A stretch of 64,000 bases of DNA from NCBI GenBank assembly GCA_034440635.1, contig JAOTON010001276.1, forward strand, positions 531,001 through 595,000. The letters run 5' to 3'. Under the pieces are notes generated by a model that had not been told where the DNA came from, did not search any database, and saw nothing but the letters and a program-made list of their open reading frames with translations. Position 1 is the stretch's first letter. Each line of letters starts with the position of its first letter. Of this stretch, positions 1 through 11,220 are shown one piece after another. The position numbers were made by a program, and so were the translations under genes. The stretch is from Lepas anatifera (lineage: Eukaryota > Arthropoda > Thecostraca > Lepadidae).

Positions 1-1551
1 TCACCTATAGGGTTATTTTTAGCTTAGGGGGCCCAAAACAGCGAAGGATCTAAGAACAAGCCAGTAAGCTCCTGTACAAAACTCTTTCATGGTCCCAGTG
101 CACCGCCAAACAGGATTTCTGTAGGGACTCAGCGTTAGCCAAGACAACTATGATATGTGGATGTGGTCGATACGACACCTCAGTTTTCTTCAAGACCGAA
201 GTTGGCTGTATTCTTTGCTCATCGTGCTTCAGTTAGCATCAGTGGGGGCGTCCAGCATTTTCTACCAAGGTCCCAGTCATTACGTTCTGGGCGAAACCTT
301 GCCGACCCGAAATATGTTTGATGGTAAACGTGAACATGTCTCACTGAAAGGTAGCTTCATGAAAATAAGCATTTACAAATACGCTTTTTAAACACGTTTT
401 TTCTTCGACACTGACCGCCTATTGGGTGGTAAATTGGTACCCCTTAGATTCGGCGCCCCCAGGTTCGGCGCCCCTCTCCCGAGCCTGCCCCTAACGAAAT
501 CCTAGATTCGTCACTGGACTTGTTAGCCTTTAATTTGTTTGCTTTCATTCCATCAGCGCGGCCTGTCTTGCACTTATCCTGACCCGCACTTATTGCAGCA
601 ATAATATTTTTACCTAATTTTTCGTTGTGGCTACATGTCATAATAATATATTGTTTTTGTCAAAAAGAATTTGTGGTGACACCCCTAATGAGCTGCATGT
701 ACTTTGGGGTGAGTTGAATCACTGTTACAACATACCCCACCTGGCCCTGATACAATATATACCACCCTCCCATATTGGAAAAAACGTCCTCGTGCTGAAA
801 AATCAGTGACCAGCTGGGAAAATCCTTCCCACGCACGAAACCTCAGAATCTACCCTTACCACTGCTACAGCGATCCTTCCGATTCGTGATCATCTGAATG
901 ACAAAAACACATTTTCTTACGACGAAATTTTACAGAATGATATCCCGAAAACATATTTTCTGCTCTCACCGCGAAACGCGCCAGGCCAAGCAGACGGCAG
1001 TATTAGGAAAGCTGCCGGACCGCATGCCGCATCAGCTGGTTGTGTCGGGAGCTCCATCTCTTGGATAGTTTTGGAAAAAATCGCTCTGATACAACTTGTC
1101 CATGATACAACTCTCCCCGCTCTCCCCTAAGCAGAAACTCTTGATACTAGGAGCAGGGTATACAGGTTTCCCTGGTCTCTTGATATAATATCAAGGGTAC
1201 CAAATAACCGAATTTGCTATATGCCCTGGCGGAAAGAACAAAGGCATCTCCAAATCTTTTTTAGCAGCCAAGCCACTGGTTTCACTATCTTAAAGTTAGG
1301 CCTTCACCACCTCAGTGTTTGCTAAGTAACCAAAATATCTGCTTGCTCTCATCTCTTGCGTACCTACTCTTATTCGCCCTCGCTCTAGCTTTCTTTTATC
1401 ATACCTGCTGAACACAATTGTAACGTAGATGGAGCCCCAGGTAAATTTGAAAACTTGGTTAACCACATATAGCCTCTGCAACTGCAGTGCTCTAAAGAAA
1501 ATTGGTTAACGAATAACATACTCCCCTTTGTTCCTCTGCTCACGATGTCCC
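1..1551. other. Non-coding stretch, nothing recognised
   Basis: No domain, splice-consistent exon or repeat family is recognised here. The longest ATG-started frame (155-391, +, 78 codons) has one hydrophobic segment near its N-terminus but no recognisable family, so it is not called a gene. A short motif ggcgccccc is repeated near 450-475. Confidence 0.5.
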
Positions 1552-1796
1552 CATAGGCGGATGCAGGATTTTTTATCAGGATGGGCACATGGTCGAGAGG
1601 TGCCATCCGAACCAGGGGGGGGATGAGCACTTCGGGGTGGAAACATTTATCAGATGGGTGCCAAATCCTATCGCAGAGGCGCCAATACTCGCATCCTGGG
1701 GGAAGTGCAATTTTAGGGGGCGTCATCGATCTTTCACTGGGGCGCTGAGGATCAATCACGAGAAAGTGTCCCCCTTGACCCTTGGATCTACCTATG
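1552..1796. mobile_element. Diverged hAT-like MITE
   Basis: The left end begins CATAGGCGGATGCAGG. The right end, read on the other strand, begins CATAGGTAGATCCAAG. The 245-bp length almost equals the intact relative at 22848-23093 (246 bp), and the interiors share gcgcc-rich phrases and 'gatgggtgccaaatcct'-like wording on opposite strands. No clear target duplication remains, so this is an old copy. It has no coding capacity. Confidence 0.7.
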
Positions 1797-2199
1797 GTAT
1801 TAGCTACCTACCTACCATTCCAGCCTGGGTTGGGTGCAATCCGCGAGCCAGGGGCGCGGATTCTTGATAATGATTGGGGGTACTCCAATTTGAAACTATT
1901 TCAATGACTACCATAACAAAATGTGATAACATAATTCAAAGTGTGCTTTAGGTTTCGACCTGTTGATCAGCAAAAACCCATTCAAAATCATTGAAATGAA
2001 GAACACGAAAAAATTAAGTACCTGTATTTCAACTCCACTGGAACGTTTCGATGGGATTGTCCAAGCACCCACAGATATATGAATCATTCCGCCAATCGTG
2101 TTTTCGACATCATGTTAAGAATAGATTCAGCTATTTTGCTCGGTGAACACTAATTTCAACCAGCTAGAAACGTATTTTCGTGACTCACACGAATAATAA
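1797..2199. other. Non-coding, nothing recognised
   Basis: AT-rich sequence between a MITE and a (TA)n array. No ORF or repeat is recognised. Confidence 0.5.

Positions 2200-2254
<55 letters not shown>
2200..2254. repeat. (TA)n microsatellite
   Basis: About 27 TA dinucleotides with one TACA interruption near the start. The array abuts the 5' breakpoint of the Penelope-like fragment. Confidence 0.98.
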
Positions 2255-2256
<2 letters not shown>

Positions 2257-2974
2257 TGAATGCCCTGACCGCTACAAACATGGAGTGGTCAGGGCATTCA
2301 TACGTAGGGCTATCCGCCACTGCTCAACACACGACAAAATGCACGCAGAGTTCAACCGCTCAAAACAAATGCTTATTAACAACGGATACACAAATCATGA
2401 GGTAGGCCACGAAATCAAACGCCAACTAGACCGCACAGAAACAGCAGAACACACTAGTAAGACCACACACCACATCTTCTACAGGAACCACATGAGCGAC
2501 GCATACAAAACTGACGAGAGAGTTCTACAGGACATGGTACGCCGAAACATAAAATGTTTAGAAGGCGAACGTCTAGAACTCCACATCTACTACACGACAA
2601 AAAAGACACGCAACCTAGTCATGTCCAACAAGCCAGTCGAGGCGGAGCCGTTGAAGTGCACCAATGTAGTATATAAATTCACATGCCCACTTGAGGGGTG
2701 CAGACCTCAAGCAGATTACTACATTGGCGTCACAACAACGACTCTGTCTCGACGGCTCACTATGCATCTACAACACGGAGCAATCAAACAACACATGCAT
2801 GATGAACACAACACTGAGCTAACACGCAAAATACTAGTCCAGAACACATGCATTATCACATCCACAGATGACACACGCAAACTAGCAATTGTCGAGGCAC
2901 TCCACATCCACGAACATAAGCCCTCACTAAACATGCAGATTAACACGCATCAAGCACTCACATTGTGGGGGTAA
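2257..2974 (+). pseudogene. Penelope-like element, 3' fragment (RT thumb + GIY-YIG)
   Basis: The open frame runs out of the (TA)n array and codes for about 238 residues. The first part (CPDRYKHGVVRAFIRRA) fits the end of the Penelope-like reverse transcriptase. The second part has the GIY-YIG endonuclease arrangement: VVYKFTC, a second cysteine in PLEGC, YYIGVT, then a conserved R in LSRRLTMHL, and His residues in the HMHDEHN stretch. In these elements the nuclease makes the nick that primes reverse transcription. The catalytic RT palm is absent, so the copy is 5'-truncated and cannot move by itself. The remaining frame is intact, which suggests a fairly recent insertion. Assignment to Penelope-like elements is firm; the subfamily (Neptune, Poseidon or Penelope proper) is not resolved. 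Confidence 0.88.
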
Positions 2975-3502
2975 ATTGATAGCATCGCATTGAACTTGAT
3001 TTTGCAAGCAATGTGTACTGTGATCTGTATTGTATTTATGCATCGTCAGTGTTAATTGTGTTGTGAATCTGCTTAAAATGCTTCATGTATAGCTGAGTAA
3101 AACAGTCTCTTGTATGGAATGTCTGATTTGAAATGACTTTTACCTATTTAGTAAACGATTGTTTAAAGCATTATTCTTGTATGATTCCATTGTGACTTGT
3201 TAACGTTTGCCATTGCCTCATGGAAGTGTCCTAGTTTTTTTAGCTCATTCTAATCAATCTAATTTTCAAATATGAATATTTGAACTGTGAGCAGCGACGT
3301 CCAGTCCTTGAAAATAATTGTTTGAATACAGTTGAAACTAGTCGGAATTGCATGAATTTTGGATCATTGATTTACTAAACACCACCTGATATAAGACTCT
3401 TGATACTAAAAATAGAAAAACAACAAAAGAAGCTCTCAAAATGTGACTCATCTATTAATTTTAATCGTCATTGTCTAAACGAAAATATATTGCCGAAGTA
3501 CT

Positions 3503-3504
<2 letters not shown>
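2975..3504. other. Non-coding, probable 3' flank or UTR of the Penelope-like fragment
   Basis: AT-rich sequence with no ORF. It lies between the stop codon of the Penelope-like frame and the next (TA)n array and may be the untranslated tail of that element. No internal structure is recognised. Confidence 0.45.

Positions 3505-3582
<78 letters not shown>
3505..3582. repeat. (TA)n microsatellite
   Basis: About 39 uninterrupted TA units directly before the head of a tRNA-like SINE. Confidence 0.98.
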
Positions 3583-3587
<5 letters not shown>

Positions 3588-3820
3588 CCCCGGTAGCCCA
3601 GTGCCGCCCCGGTAGCTCAGTTGGTAGAGCGTTGGGCTCCGGCCCGCTGCTCAGAAGCATGCAGTGGCAGTGCATGTCCAGGCTTGGGATCGGTTCCCCT
3701 GAGACGCACCGGCGCTCAATGGTTTGCCCGACGTAGGTCGGCTGGCAACTGACTGGTGAGAGGGTGACCTGAGCGGGGCGGCCGTCCCTGTGCTTTGTGG
3801 GACGTTAAACTTTGGCTTCT
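3583..3820 (+). mobile_element. tRNA-derived SINE
   Basis: The head contains TAGCTCAGTTGG, a perfect RNA polymerase III A box, and a weaker B-box-like ggatcggttcc lies about 85 bp downstream. That spacing is too long for a tRNA gene, so this is a SINE rather than a tRNA. The first 19 bp (tgccgccccggtagcccag) are tandemly duplicated with one mismatch (3583-3601, 3602-3620). The tail ends gggacgttaaac, a LINE-like 3' end. The left edge abuts (TA)n. Confidence 0.75.
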
Positions 3821-3841
3821 AAATTAACCCTCCATTGAGGG

Positions 3842-3937
3842 AGTTGCTCGTTCGGGTGGTGGAGTCGGGGTCTCCGTGACAAGTCCCTTGATGACTTTAG
3901 TGAGACTCCGACTCCAGCAATCGTACTAGGAGCAACT
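3842..3937. repeat. Two-step foldback (hairpin) sequence
   Basis: The outer arms agttgctc (3842-3849) and gagcaact (3930-3937) enclose inner arms ggagtcggggtctc (3861-3874) and gagactccgactcc (3902-3915). The inner arms are complementary at 13 of 14 positions. The structure follows the SINE directly and may be a small foldback element or part of a longer SINE tail. Confidence 0.7.
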
Positions 3938-4653
3938 TGAACAAAATTTATAAAAAAATAGTGCGTGTGGATTTATAGAGAACAGTTGATAAAAACTATA
4001 ACTCACCAAATCTGGGGGTGCCCACTGCTCACATCCACCCATTGACGACCAGATACAGTGCTCATCCACCAACAATGCGTTCACCATATACTCGGATGGG
4101 CACGAAATAGTCATCGCAATGAACGCGTGAAAACCTCCAAGAACGAAGTCACACAGCTTTAACCAATGGCAACCATAATTTTGTTTTTATGAAGGATTTT
4201 TTTCTGAGAGAGGAGTTCATAGGTAACTTTCCAGCGGTTAAGCCATTTGGGTAATTGTTGGGGTGTCCAAAATAGCCGAGGTCAAGCGACGTACCCAGGT
4301 CATCCCTCGCCTTTTGGCAGGGTTTTGGGGATCAGACTGCGAGCTTTCATGTAATTCTCTATGTCCAACACACATTGAATCTCTAAGTCATATTTAAAAT
4401 TTCCTTGGGGTGAGATATCAGGGAACACAGACAAGGCATTCTAATCACATAATGTCCGGCCGTGTTGCAAAACAGCGCTCGACCTCAGACTGTTCGTTTT
4501 AGATGTTTAATTTTTCAGCAATAACAGTACCTAAAGCTGGTGCCGCCCGATCTTCTGAAAACCAGCAAAAAATTTTCATTCAAAATGGAACACTTGCCTG
4601 GGTGAATTTTGTACCAATGTACCATAAAAAAACTTCTCAAAGCATAAACTTTC
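3938..4653. other. Non-coding, nothing recognised
   Basis: No supported gene or repeat family between the foldback sequence and the first TTAA MITE. Confidence 0.5.
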
Positions 4654-5683
4654 TTAACCCTCGCCCCGCCGGGGGCCATCGATGGCCCCCCTAAGGTTTT
4701 TCCGGGATAGCAGAAAAACGACGAGGCGCAGCACCGCGGTTGAGGGCTCTACCTCTCACTGCATCATTTTCCCATCATCCCTGAAATTTTTTACCCCAGG
4801 TCACCCAAGGTCAGGTCACCAGACGAGGTCAACCAAGGTCACCTCACTTCAACTTTAGAGCTCTGTAAGAGCTACATTTCAAAGTCGATTGATTTGAAAC
4901 TTCCTACACTTCATGACCCCTCCAGGGTCTACAAGGTGCATATCCGGGATTTTTCGATTTCGTGCCCTGAGGTCAGGTCACGAGGTGACCTCTCCCATTG
5001 GAAAAGCATGGGGAAAAGTTGTTTCATGATATAAAAGCCACAAAAATGATTGCAAATACTCAGACTGCTCAGAACAGCGCTTTTGGACACCCTTTCACGG
5101 ATCCCAGGGGTCATATTTGCCCTTTGACTTTTCCAAGGTCATCCAAGGTCACCAGAGGTCAAAAACAGTATTTTGACAATAACTTTTGACCTAATTAAGC
5201 TAGAACGGTGAAACAAACACCATCGTGTTTGTCTTGTCACTGGCTTTCATTTGATATACGACAAGGTCACTTTTTGACCTTTCGTGACCTCAGGTCATAT
5301 TAGGTCACGAGGTGACCTCTGGAGGTCAAACCACTGGCGGGAGGTCTTTACCTTTCACATAGCGGAAAAAGTACTGGCAATTTGCTATCAAATGTACTCT
5401 ACCAGGCCTCAATAGCTCTAATGACAATAGTTATGCCCAGTTTTCTTAATCATTGCATATTTGAGTGAAAATAGCCGATCTTGGCCTAATTTGACCTCTG
5501 GAGGTCAAACCATTGACCTGAGCACTAAAACATGCGAAGTAATTTCTTACTGAATTCACGCGAGCTTTCTATTGCACTTTGCAGATTTGCGCTAACGCCC
5601 ATATTTTCGAAGTTAGAGGGGGGCCATCGATGCCCCCCGGTGGGGCGAAGGTGGCGCCGGACCCCCGGTGGGGCGCGGGTTAA
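4654..5683. mobile_element. TTAA-type MITE, copy 1 (AGGTCA-rich)
   Basis: TTAA lies at both ends (4654-4657, 5680-5683), inside terminal inverted repeats that begin TTAACCCKCGCCCC. Next to each end is a palindrome with core CCATCGATGG. The right end carries the terminal motif twice, separated by about 28 bp; the left end carries it once. The interior has no ORF and is dense in AGGTCA/TGACCT hexamers. TTAA targets with C-starting inverted repeats fit the piggyBac superfamily, so this is inferred to be a non-autonomous piggyBac-like element. Homologous copies lie at 9111-9970 and 24145-25053. Confidence 0.82.
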
Positions 5684-5713
5684 GGTTAAGCACATATATA
5701 GCGCTTACGTTGA

Positions 5714-6714
5714 AGTGGTAGGGGAGAGTGCCCTGATTGCGCACCCCTGCCTAATTGCACCACTCGCTATATCTCCCATCCCGTTGGTGTGATCCTCACA
5801 AGAATATTTTTATTACAATTGGCAGTGCTTCGCTGGCATGGTGTTTTCCTGCACGAGAGTTGAATGAGGTAATTGTGTCAATTGTTTAAAAAATTATATT
5901 ATTTTCCTTAACATATTTGGTATGAATAAGTCGTGTGTTTCTGCTCTTCATTACTTAGGGCGCCTGGCGTGGGAAATTTAATCGTATTTTCGGAACATCT
6001 CCCTTTCTTTTGTGCCATTTGCGCTATTTTTTATGGCGTTAGATATTTGTAGAGCCATTTTAGGATCCAATGAGCACGAGTCCTATTTGCGCCCCCGGCG
6101 GCCGCCCCGAATGCGCCAGACTGGCGCATTGCGGTTCAATGATTGATGCATTACGATCAATCGGCGTTGTTGCGCTCACACTTGAGTTGATGGATGTGAG
6201 CGCACAGTTGAAATACAAAGACCCGAATAAACATTACCTTGAAAGTTCCAAGAACGACGGAAAATATTTGGCAAAAGACAGTATGGTGATAATACAGCTC
6301 CAATAAGATCAAACCCGTGGAGGACCAATCAGCCCAGGTACAATCAGGACCATTTATACCATACGATATATAACAAAAAACAATTGAGACGTCAATCAAA
6401 GCCCATACGACGAGAGGCACACTTAAATTTCAACAATACGTTTTGGCTACATAACATCGTAGCGAAACAACAACGACGCAATTAGGACCATATGGAGGCG
6501 CTTTTAGGGCAGGGTGTCCTTATTGCGCCTTTTGTAGCCTTCCGGGGAAAAAATGATTACAAATTGTACAGGTCGTGCGACTACTTATAAAGGACAAAAA
6601 CTAGCGGAGAAATGATCATTTACGACGTCTACAAAGAAACCAACATTGTAGATCGCACACTCTCTTAGCAATTTAGTGCTTTCCTTAAGGTGGCGCAATA
6701 TGGGCACTCTCCCC
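5714..6714. mobile_element. 1-kb non-autonomous element with GGGGAGAGTGCCC ends
   Basis: GGGGAGAGTGCCC at 5721-5733 is exactly inverted at 6702-6714, and both ends continue with ATTGCG-like wording. Matching flanks TACGTTGA occur at 5706-5713 and 6715-6722, an 8-bp candidate target duplication of the hAT type, although the left end then carries 7 extra bases. No transposase frame is present. Several internal gcgcc/gcgca repeats resemble the ends. Confidence 0.65.
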
Positions 6715-7640
6715 TACGTTGATTAAAATACTAATCGCTCCATTAAATCACCAATAAAAAGACATCAGTAAGGTCATCCAAGTAATCACCAATAAAGCCA
6801 TTCATAAAAATTCAATCGTTCAAGAATTATCTTACGGGATGATAGGCTATCACCCTATTCCCTCTCTAGATTCACAATGGCGAATCCTCCTTATATCCTC
6901 TTGCAGCGCCGAAGGGGGCCCGACAGCATACAATCATACTGTTATATAACCTAAGGAGATTTGTGCGCATATTCTCATGCAATCATTCTCAAATTCATTG
7001 ACCGCGAGTGTTTCGGTCAAATAGAATTACTAAGAATGACACATGTTATGCAATGACTTCATAGTCAAGGATACCCAATGTCAAAGTCAAGGTCACATGT
7101 CAAGTTCAAAATGTTCTTTTTCAAGTTCAAACCCTCATTTTCCGGCCAAGGGTTGCTATACTGCTTGTCACATTGTACATTATTGGGAATACGTCACATG
7201 GTTACCTCATCGGTCAGTGACCCCGAATGACCTTGACCTGAAACTGCAGATGATATTGTTTTGAACTTTCTATCTATGAAATTAGTTCGCTTTCAGTGTA
7301 TTTGTACTCACATTTCGTCATCGTATGTATGTACATACATCTACCGGCCTTTGAGCCATTCCCGAGTTAACATAAAACCCGCAGGAGATTTCCTAGGCCA
7401 TCCAAGTGAATGCGACAGTTAAAACAAATCATTGGATAGGGACAGAGTTTTCATTTCGATGTCATTAGCCTGTGGAAGCATGTGTTGAATCACTGAGCAT
7501 GATGAAACACGTATTTGTACAAGCTGTGGGATACGAAAAGCACGGCTGGGTATCATTTACCCTTTTACAAAAGAGGGAGGCCTCAAACTGTCAAATCCTT
7601 GACTGATGACACTATTTTGGCGACTCGCTTTCAGTTGACT
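6715..7640. other. Non-coding, nothing firm
   Basis: No gene. At 7070-7250 there are scattered AGGTCA-like hexamers (tgaccttgacctg), perhaps the remains of the same material found inside the TTAA MITEs. Confidence 0.45.
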
Positions 7641-7780
7641 ACAATGGCCACGCACCTGCACCTGTGAGTGGGTTCGATCCCACCCAGACAACACCACAGG
7701 GGATCGCGGCAGGAGCGGTGAGACGACGGGGACGAGCTTGTTTTTTTCCCGCCACGACTTTTTAGTCACCCTGACACTTC
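7640..7780. repeat. Possible SINE remnant with B box
   Basis: GGTTCGATCCC near 7672 matches the polymerase III B-box consensus exactly and sits inside a short stem (gtgggttcgatcccac). No convincing A box lies at tRNA distance. I take it as a decayed SINE rather than a tRNA gene. Confidence 0.35.
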
Positions 7781-8482
7781 TCGGAATCAGGAGTGGTAGG
7801 AATAACACCTTACATAGTTCAATCAAATAGGCTAACCTGATTTGTTCAGGACCAAGTGGCACAAACAAAGTGATAGACTGGCAAACTCAGGGGCAGATCC
7901 ATGGGTCGATCCTGGCTCTGCGCCAACAACAACAACGTTTATTTTGTTATCCGAGTATTTCAAACGTCAAACAAACGTCTCGATCGATGAAAAAACGCAT
8001 CAACGCTCAACGTATCCAGCCCCTCACGAATTTTTGTACCATTAATATCCGTCAATATACCGCCGCCTCAAACCCATGGCCACCCACTACGGCTGAGGCC
8101 AGCGTCCCGCCGCGGCGAAGATGTACAAGTTCGTTTGAATTTATTATAAATGAACGTTTATTTAGTTCAAATATCTTGCTATTGATTATGAATTCAATGC
8201 TTTTGCGTGCTACTGCATGACCCTCCTCATCACTTGGTGAATTTCCGTAAAGTAGGATATCTAGCTCTTGTCTATTGTTCAGGGCTGTAAAACTTGTGCC
8301 GATAATTTGACCAATGCTATGTTCTACTAAACTCCTATGATTTGATTTTCTTGGGCAGCACAAAAATTAGTATTTTGTCTCTTCGTTGTTATAGCCACAA
8401 ATGCAGAAGGGCGATGCAAATATCTGGACTTGATTTCCCTGGGCGTTCAGTTTTGACATGCCGTCTCTTAAATCTAGGGAAC

Positions 8483-8880
8483 TTAGAGTTTTGAGCTATA
8501 TTCATAATACTTGGGTGGTTGCCTACTTCGAAAATGTTCCCCCTCTTGTTTTTCGAAGGGTTGATTTGATGCGCTTATCCTGATTTGTTCTGGTAGTTCG
8601 TTGGAAATTTTAGTTGTGACTGGCAGAAAATATATTTTGGAGTTTGTTGTTCCTTGCATTAATTCAGTTCTTCGGCGCGCGTTTCGGGGTGATCTGTCCG
8701 TATTGTACTGCCTCCAATTATGTAAAACGCTTTGGATATAGTTGCACAAATGTCTACGGGTGAGGTTGTGGAAGAACTGCAGCTTGTGGATTTCGTGTCT
8801 TGTCTTGAGTGATGTCCAGTCGAGATCAGCCTAGCCGAGTTCTCTCCCCTCCATTCTCGCCAACAGCCAGATCTTATCCA
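8483..8880 (-). pseudogene. C-terminal fragment of a non-LTR retrotransposon ORF2
   Basis: Read on the minus strand, the peptide contains DLDWTSLKTRHEIHKLQFFHN, a run of basic residues, and a C-terminal block ending LPEQIR. This is the post-RT tail common in CR1/L2/Jockey-type LINE proteins ('...W.SL..RR...L..FHK...'). No RT palm is present and the upstream sequence is not open, so this is a 5'-truncated dead copy. The clade is uncertain. Confidence 0.6.
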
Positions 8881-9110
8881 CCCTGTCTGATTTTGGTCGT
8901 TTCTAAAAATAAAATCACTATTCTACCCAGATAGTCTCCCCAACTTTTTGATTAGAACCGTTACTGGGCAAGTGAACGTTGGATCCTCGGCAGTTCATCA
9001 TAGATACAGTTTTTACACTTTGTCAGAGTTAAACCCCCTGACTCCCCACGTATAGGTATCTATACGCAGGTTTGAATGGTTCTACCACCTCTTACCAATG
9101 TTGTAGCCTT

Positions 9111-9970
9111 TTAACACGCGCATTGACGGGGGGCGGGTACCCGCCCCCCTCGGGTTTTTCGGAGATAGCAGAAAAACGGCGGCGCGCAGCGCCACCGTAC
9201 TTGGTATACCTTTCCCCCATCATTTTTGCAACTTCTGTGAAAATTTTAAGGATAGGTCATCTCAGGTCAGGTGACCAGTACAGGTCAAGTGACCCGACCT
9301 CAAAAAAAAGTTTAAGATAGCATAAGTCGGAGCAGGGTGAACTTATCCAATTGAAACTTATATCACATAATGGGCTCACCGAGTTCTCTAAAATGTGTTC
9401 CGGTATTTTTGATATTGATGACCTAAGTTCAGGTACGAAGCATGACCTCTCCATTGGTAATACATGGGAAATATGGTTTTTACTGAATAACTCATTAACA
9501 GATGGTGATAGAGCGTTTATTTTAGCTTCACTAGACTTGCCTTGGCTTTGCGGTTCTAATGATATGCATTTTATATAATTTGACCCTGACCTGACCTCAG
9601 GTCAGGTCAAATATTTGATTTGACCTAGCAAGGTCAAATCATAAATCATTCGATTCGGCTTGCTGCGAGGATTCATAGAGTTCAAGTCGTTTTGCTCTAT
9701 CTTTACTTGTTCAGATGTAATGGCCGAAAAACTTAATTTACATGTTATCCCTATGACGGCATGTGACGGCATGTTTTTGACCTCTGGTGACCTTAAATGT
9801 GACCTGACAAAAAAATGGTACAAATATTTTCGATGGAGAAGCGGATGGGCTACCCAACGCCGTTTACCGTTTTTTGCTACCTACCGTGGTTCTCGAGATC
9901 TTAGGGGGCGGGTACCCGCCCCTCTCGTCAATCCGAAGGTGGCTCAGACCCCCGTCAATGCGCGTGTTAA
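9111..9970. mobile_element. TTAA-type MITE, copy 2 (AGGTCA-rich)
   Basis: Both ends read TTAACACGCGCATTGACGGGGG inward and are bounded by TTAA (9111-9114, 9967-9970). The subterminal palindrome has core CGGGTACCCG at both ends. The right end again has the terminal motif repeated at about 28 bp. The region after the left palindrome (gtttttcggagatagcagaaaaac) is homologous to copies 1 and 3. The interior holds many AGGTCA half-sites, including an inverted cluster at 9581-9610. No coding capacity. Confidence 0.85.
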
Positions 9971-11220
9971 AGCTATTATGTATACAAAGCTTGACATTTT
10001 AGCTTTTTTCTGGTGTCAAAACCATAAACTAAACCCAAGGGCAAGTGAGTCCAAATTTTCTTTGTTTGACGATAGACGCGGGCGCCGGACGGTTTCGCGG
10101 CTGCTCCGAGGAACGTCGGTAGTTCAAAAATAATACTGACAGAGCCTAGTTTTGATAAGCGTATGAACAGAAAGCTTAAATTATCGGAAATTTATCAGCT
10201 TTCATCCGGTGTTTTTAGCATTTTTGGTTGCCGAACAATCTCCTTCGAAGATGCTATGTATAGGATTTTAAAGCCCAATTAATTATATTGATAAATTTTG
10301 GAATTTTTATTTTTGTTCATTATTGAGTTCTTTGTGTCCAAAACACCAGAAATCAAAAAGGTTTTGCACTTGCATCAAATACTTTGGGCTCGAGTATCAA
10401 GAGGAGCTATGTTTTATCCTAACATATGCACTCTGTTTAAGACTTGTGAGTGAAAAAACGTAATTGTTTTGCTAATCATCTTTAAAATGATGACATTTAC
10501 TACACTAATTCGTAATTTAAACATACTGTTTTGACAATATTCTAAGACCGGCGACTACACTGCCTTCTGCTAGAACCAGTTGGAAGATCGATGGTACTAC
10601 GTTAACGATACCTCGCTCAAGGAAGTGCCGGCAATAGAAGCGAGAGAGGCATCAGCATATGTACATGCTCTGTTACACCACGAAAAGTGGTTCATATTCG
10701 TGGAATAATTGTGAATTGATAGTATTCATGGAAAGAGTGTTATGTTGTTATTGAATATATTAGTATTCATGGAAAGAGTGTTATATTGTTATTGAATATA
10801 TTAGTATTCATGGAAAGAATGTTATATTGTTATTGAACATATTCTCACGGAATTTTTCAACCATGCACGTCGGCGTGCAATACCATGGACGTTAATATAA
10901 CAAAAAATTAAGCGCATACCCTTGATGACTAAATGCGATGACACTTTTTTAATACGGACCAAAACCATGATGTCTATTCCCGTGCATCATCCGCATCCTT
11001 TCTTTGATTGCTTTCTAATGTTTGTATATCAATGCATTCGGTTAAAACACACCATTGGGGGTAATCCGGTTCAGTACGCGCAATGACTCAGGATATGTTT
11101 CTCCAAGGCAGCCTGGGTATAATACCAGCCAAACAGTCTGTAAAATGCTTGCATACATGCATTCTAAGAGCATAGATTTGCAGAATTATATGTTTTAGGG
11201 TGCCGGGCAATCACCCCCTC
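9971..11220. other. Non-coding with a short tandem repeat
   Basis: No gene is recognised in this AT-rich stretch. The only structure seen is the three-copy 41-bp repeat at 10720-10843, listed separately. Confidence 0.5.
10720..10843. repeat. 41-bp tandem repeat, 3 copies
   Basis: The phrase agtattcatggaaagag starts at 10721, 10762 and 10803, giving an exact 41-bp period with only a few substitutions. Confidence 0.95.

Noticed and set aside
155..391. 78-codon frame with a hydrophobic segment
   Set aside because: No homology, no splice or promoter support, and length expected by chance.
2180..2256. N-terminal Tyr-Ile repeat of the Penelope-like frame
   Set aside because: It is read-through of the (TA)n array, not protein-coding sequence of the element.
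3583..3690. tRNA gene at the A-box sequence
   Set aside because: A and B boxes are too far apart and no cloverleaf or anticodon arm can be built; it is a SINE head.
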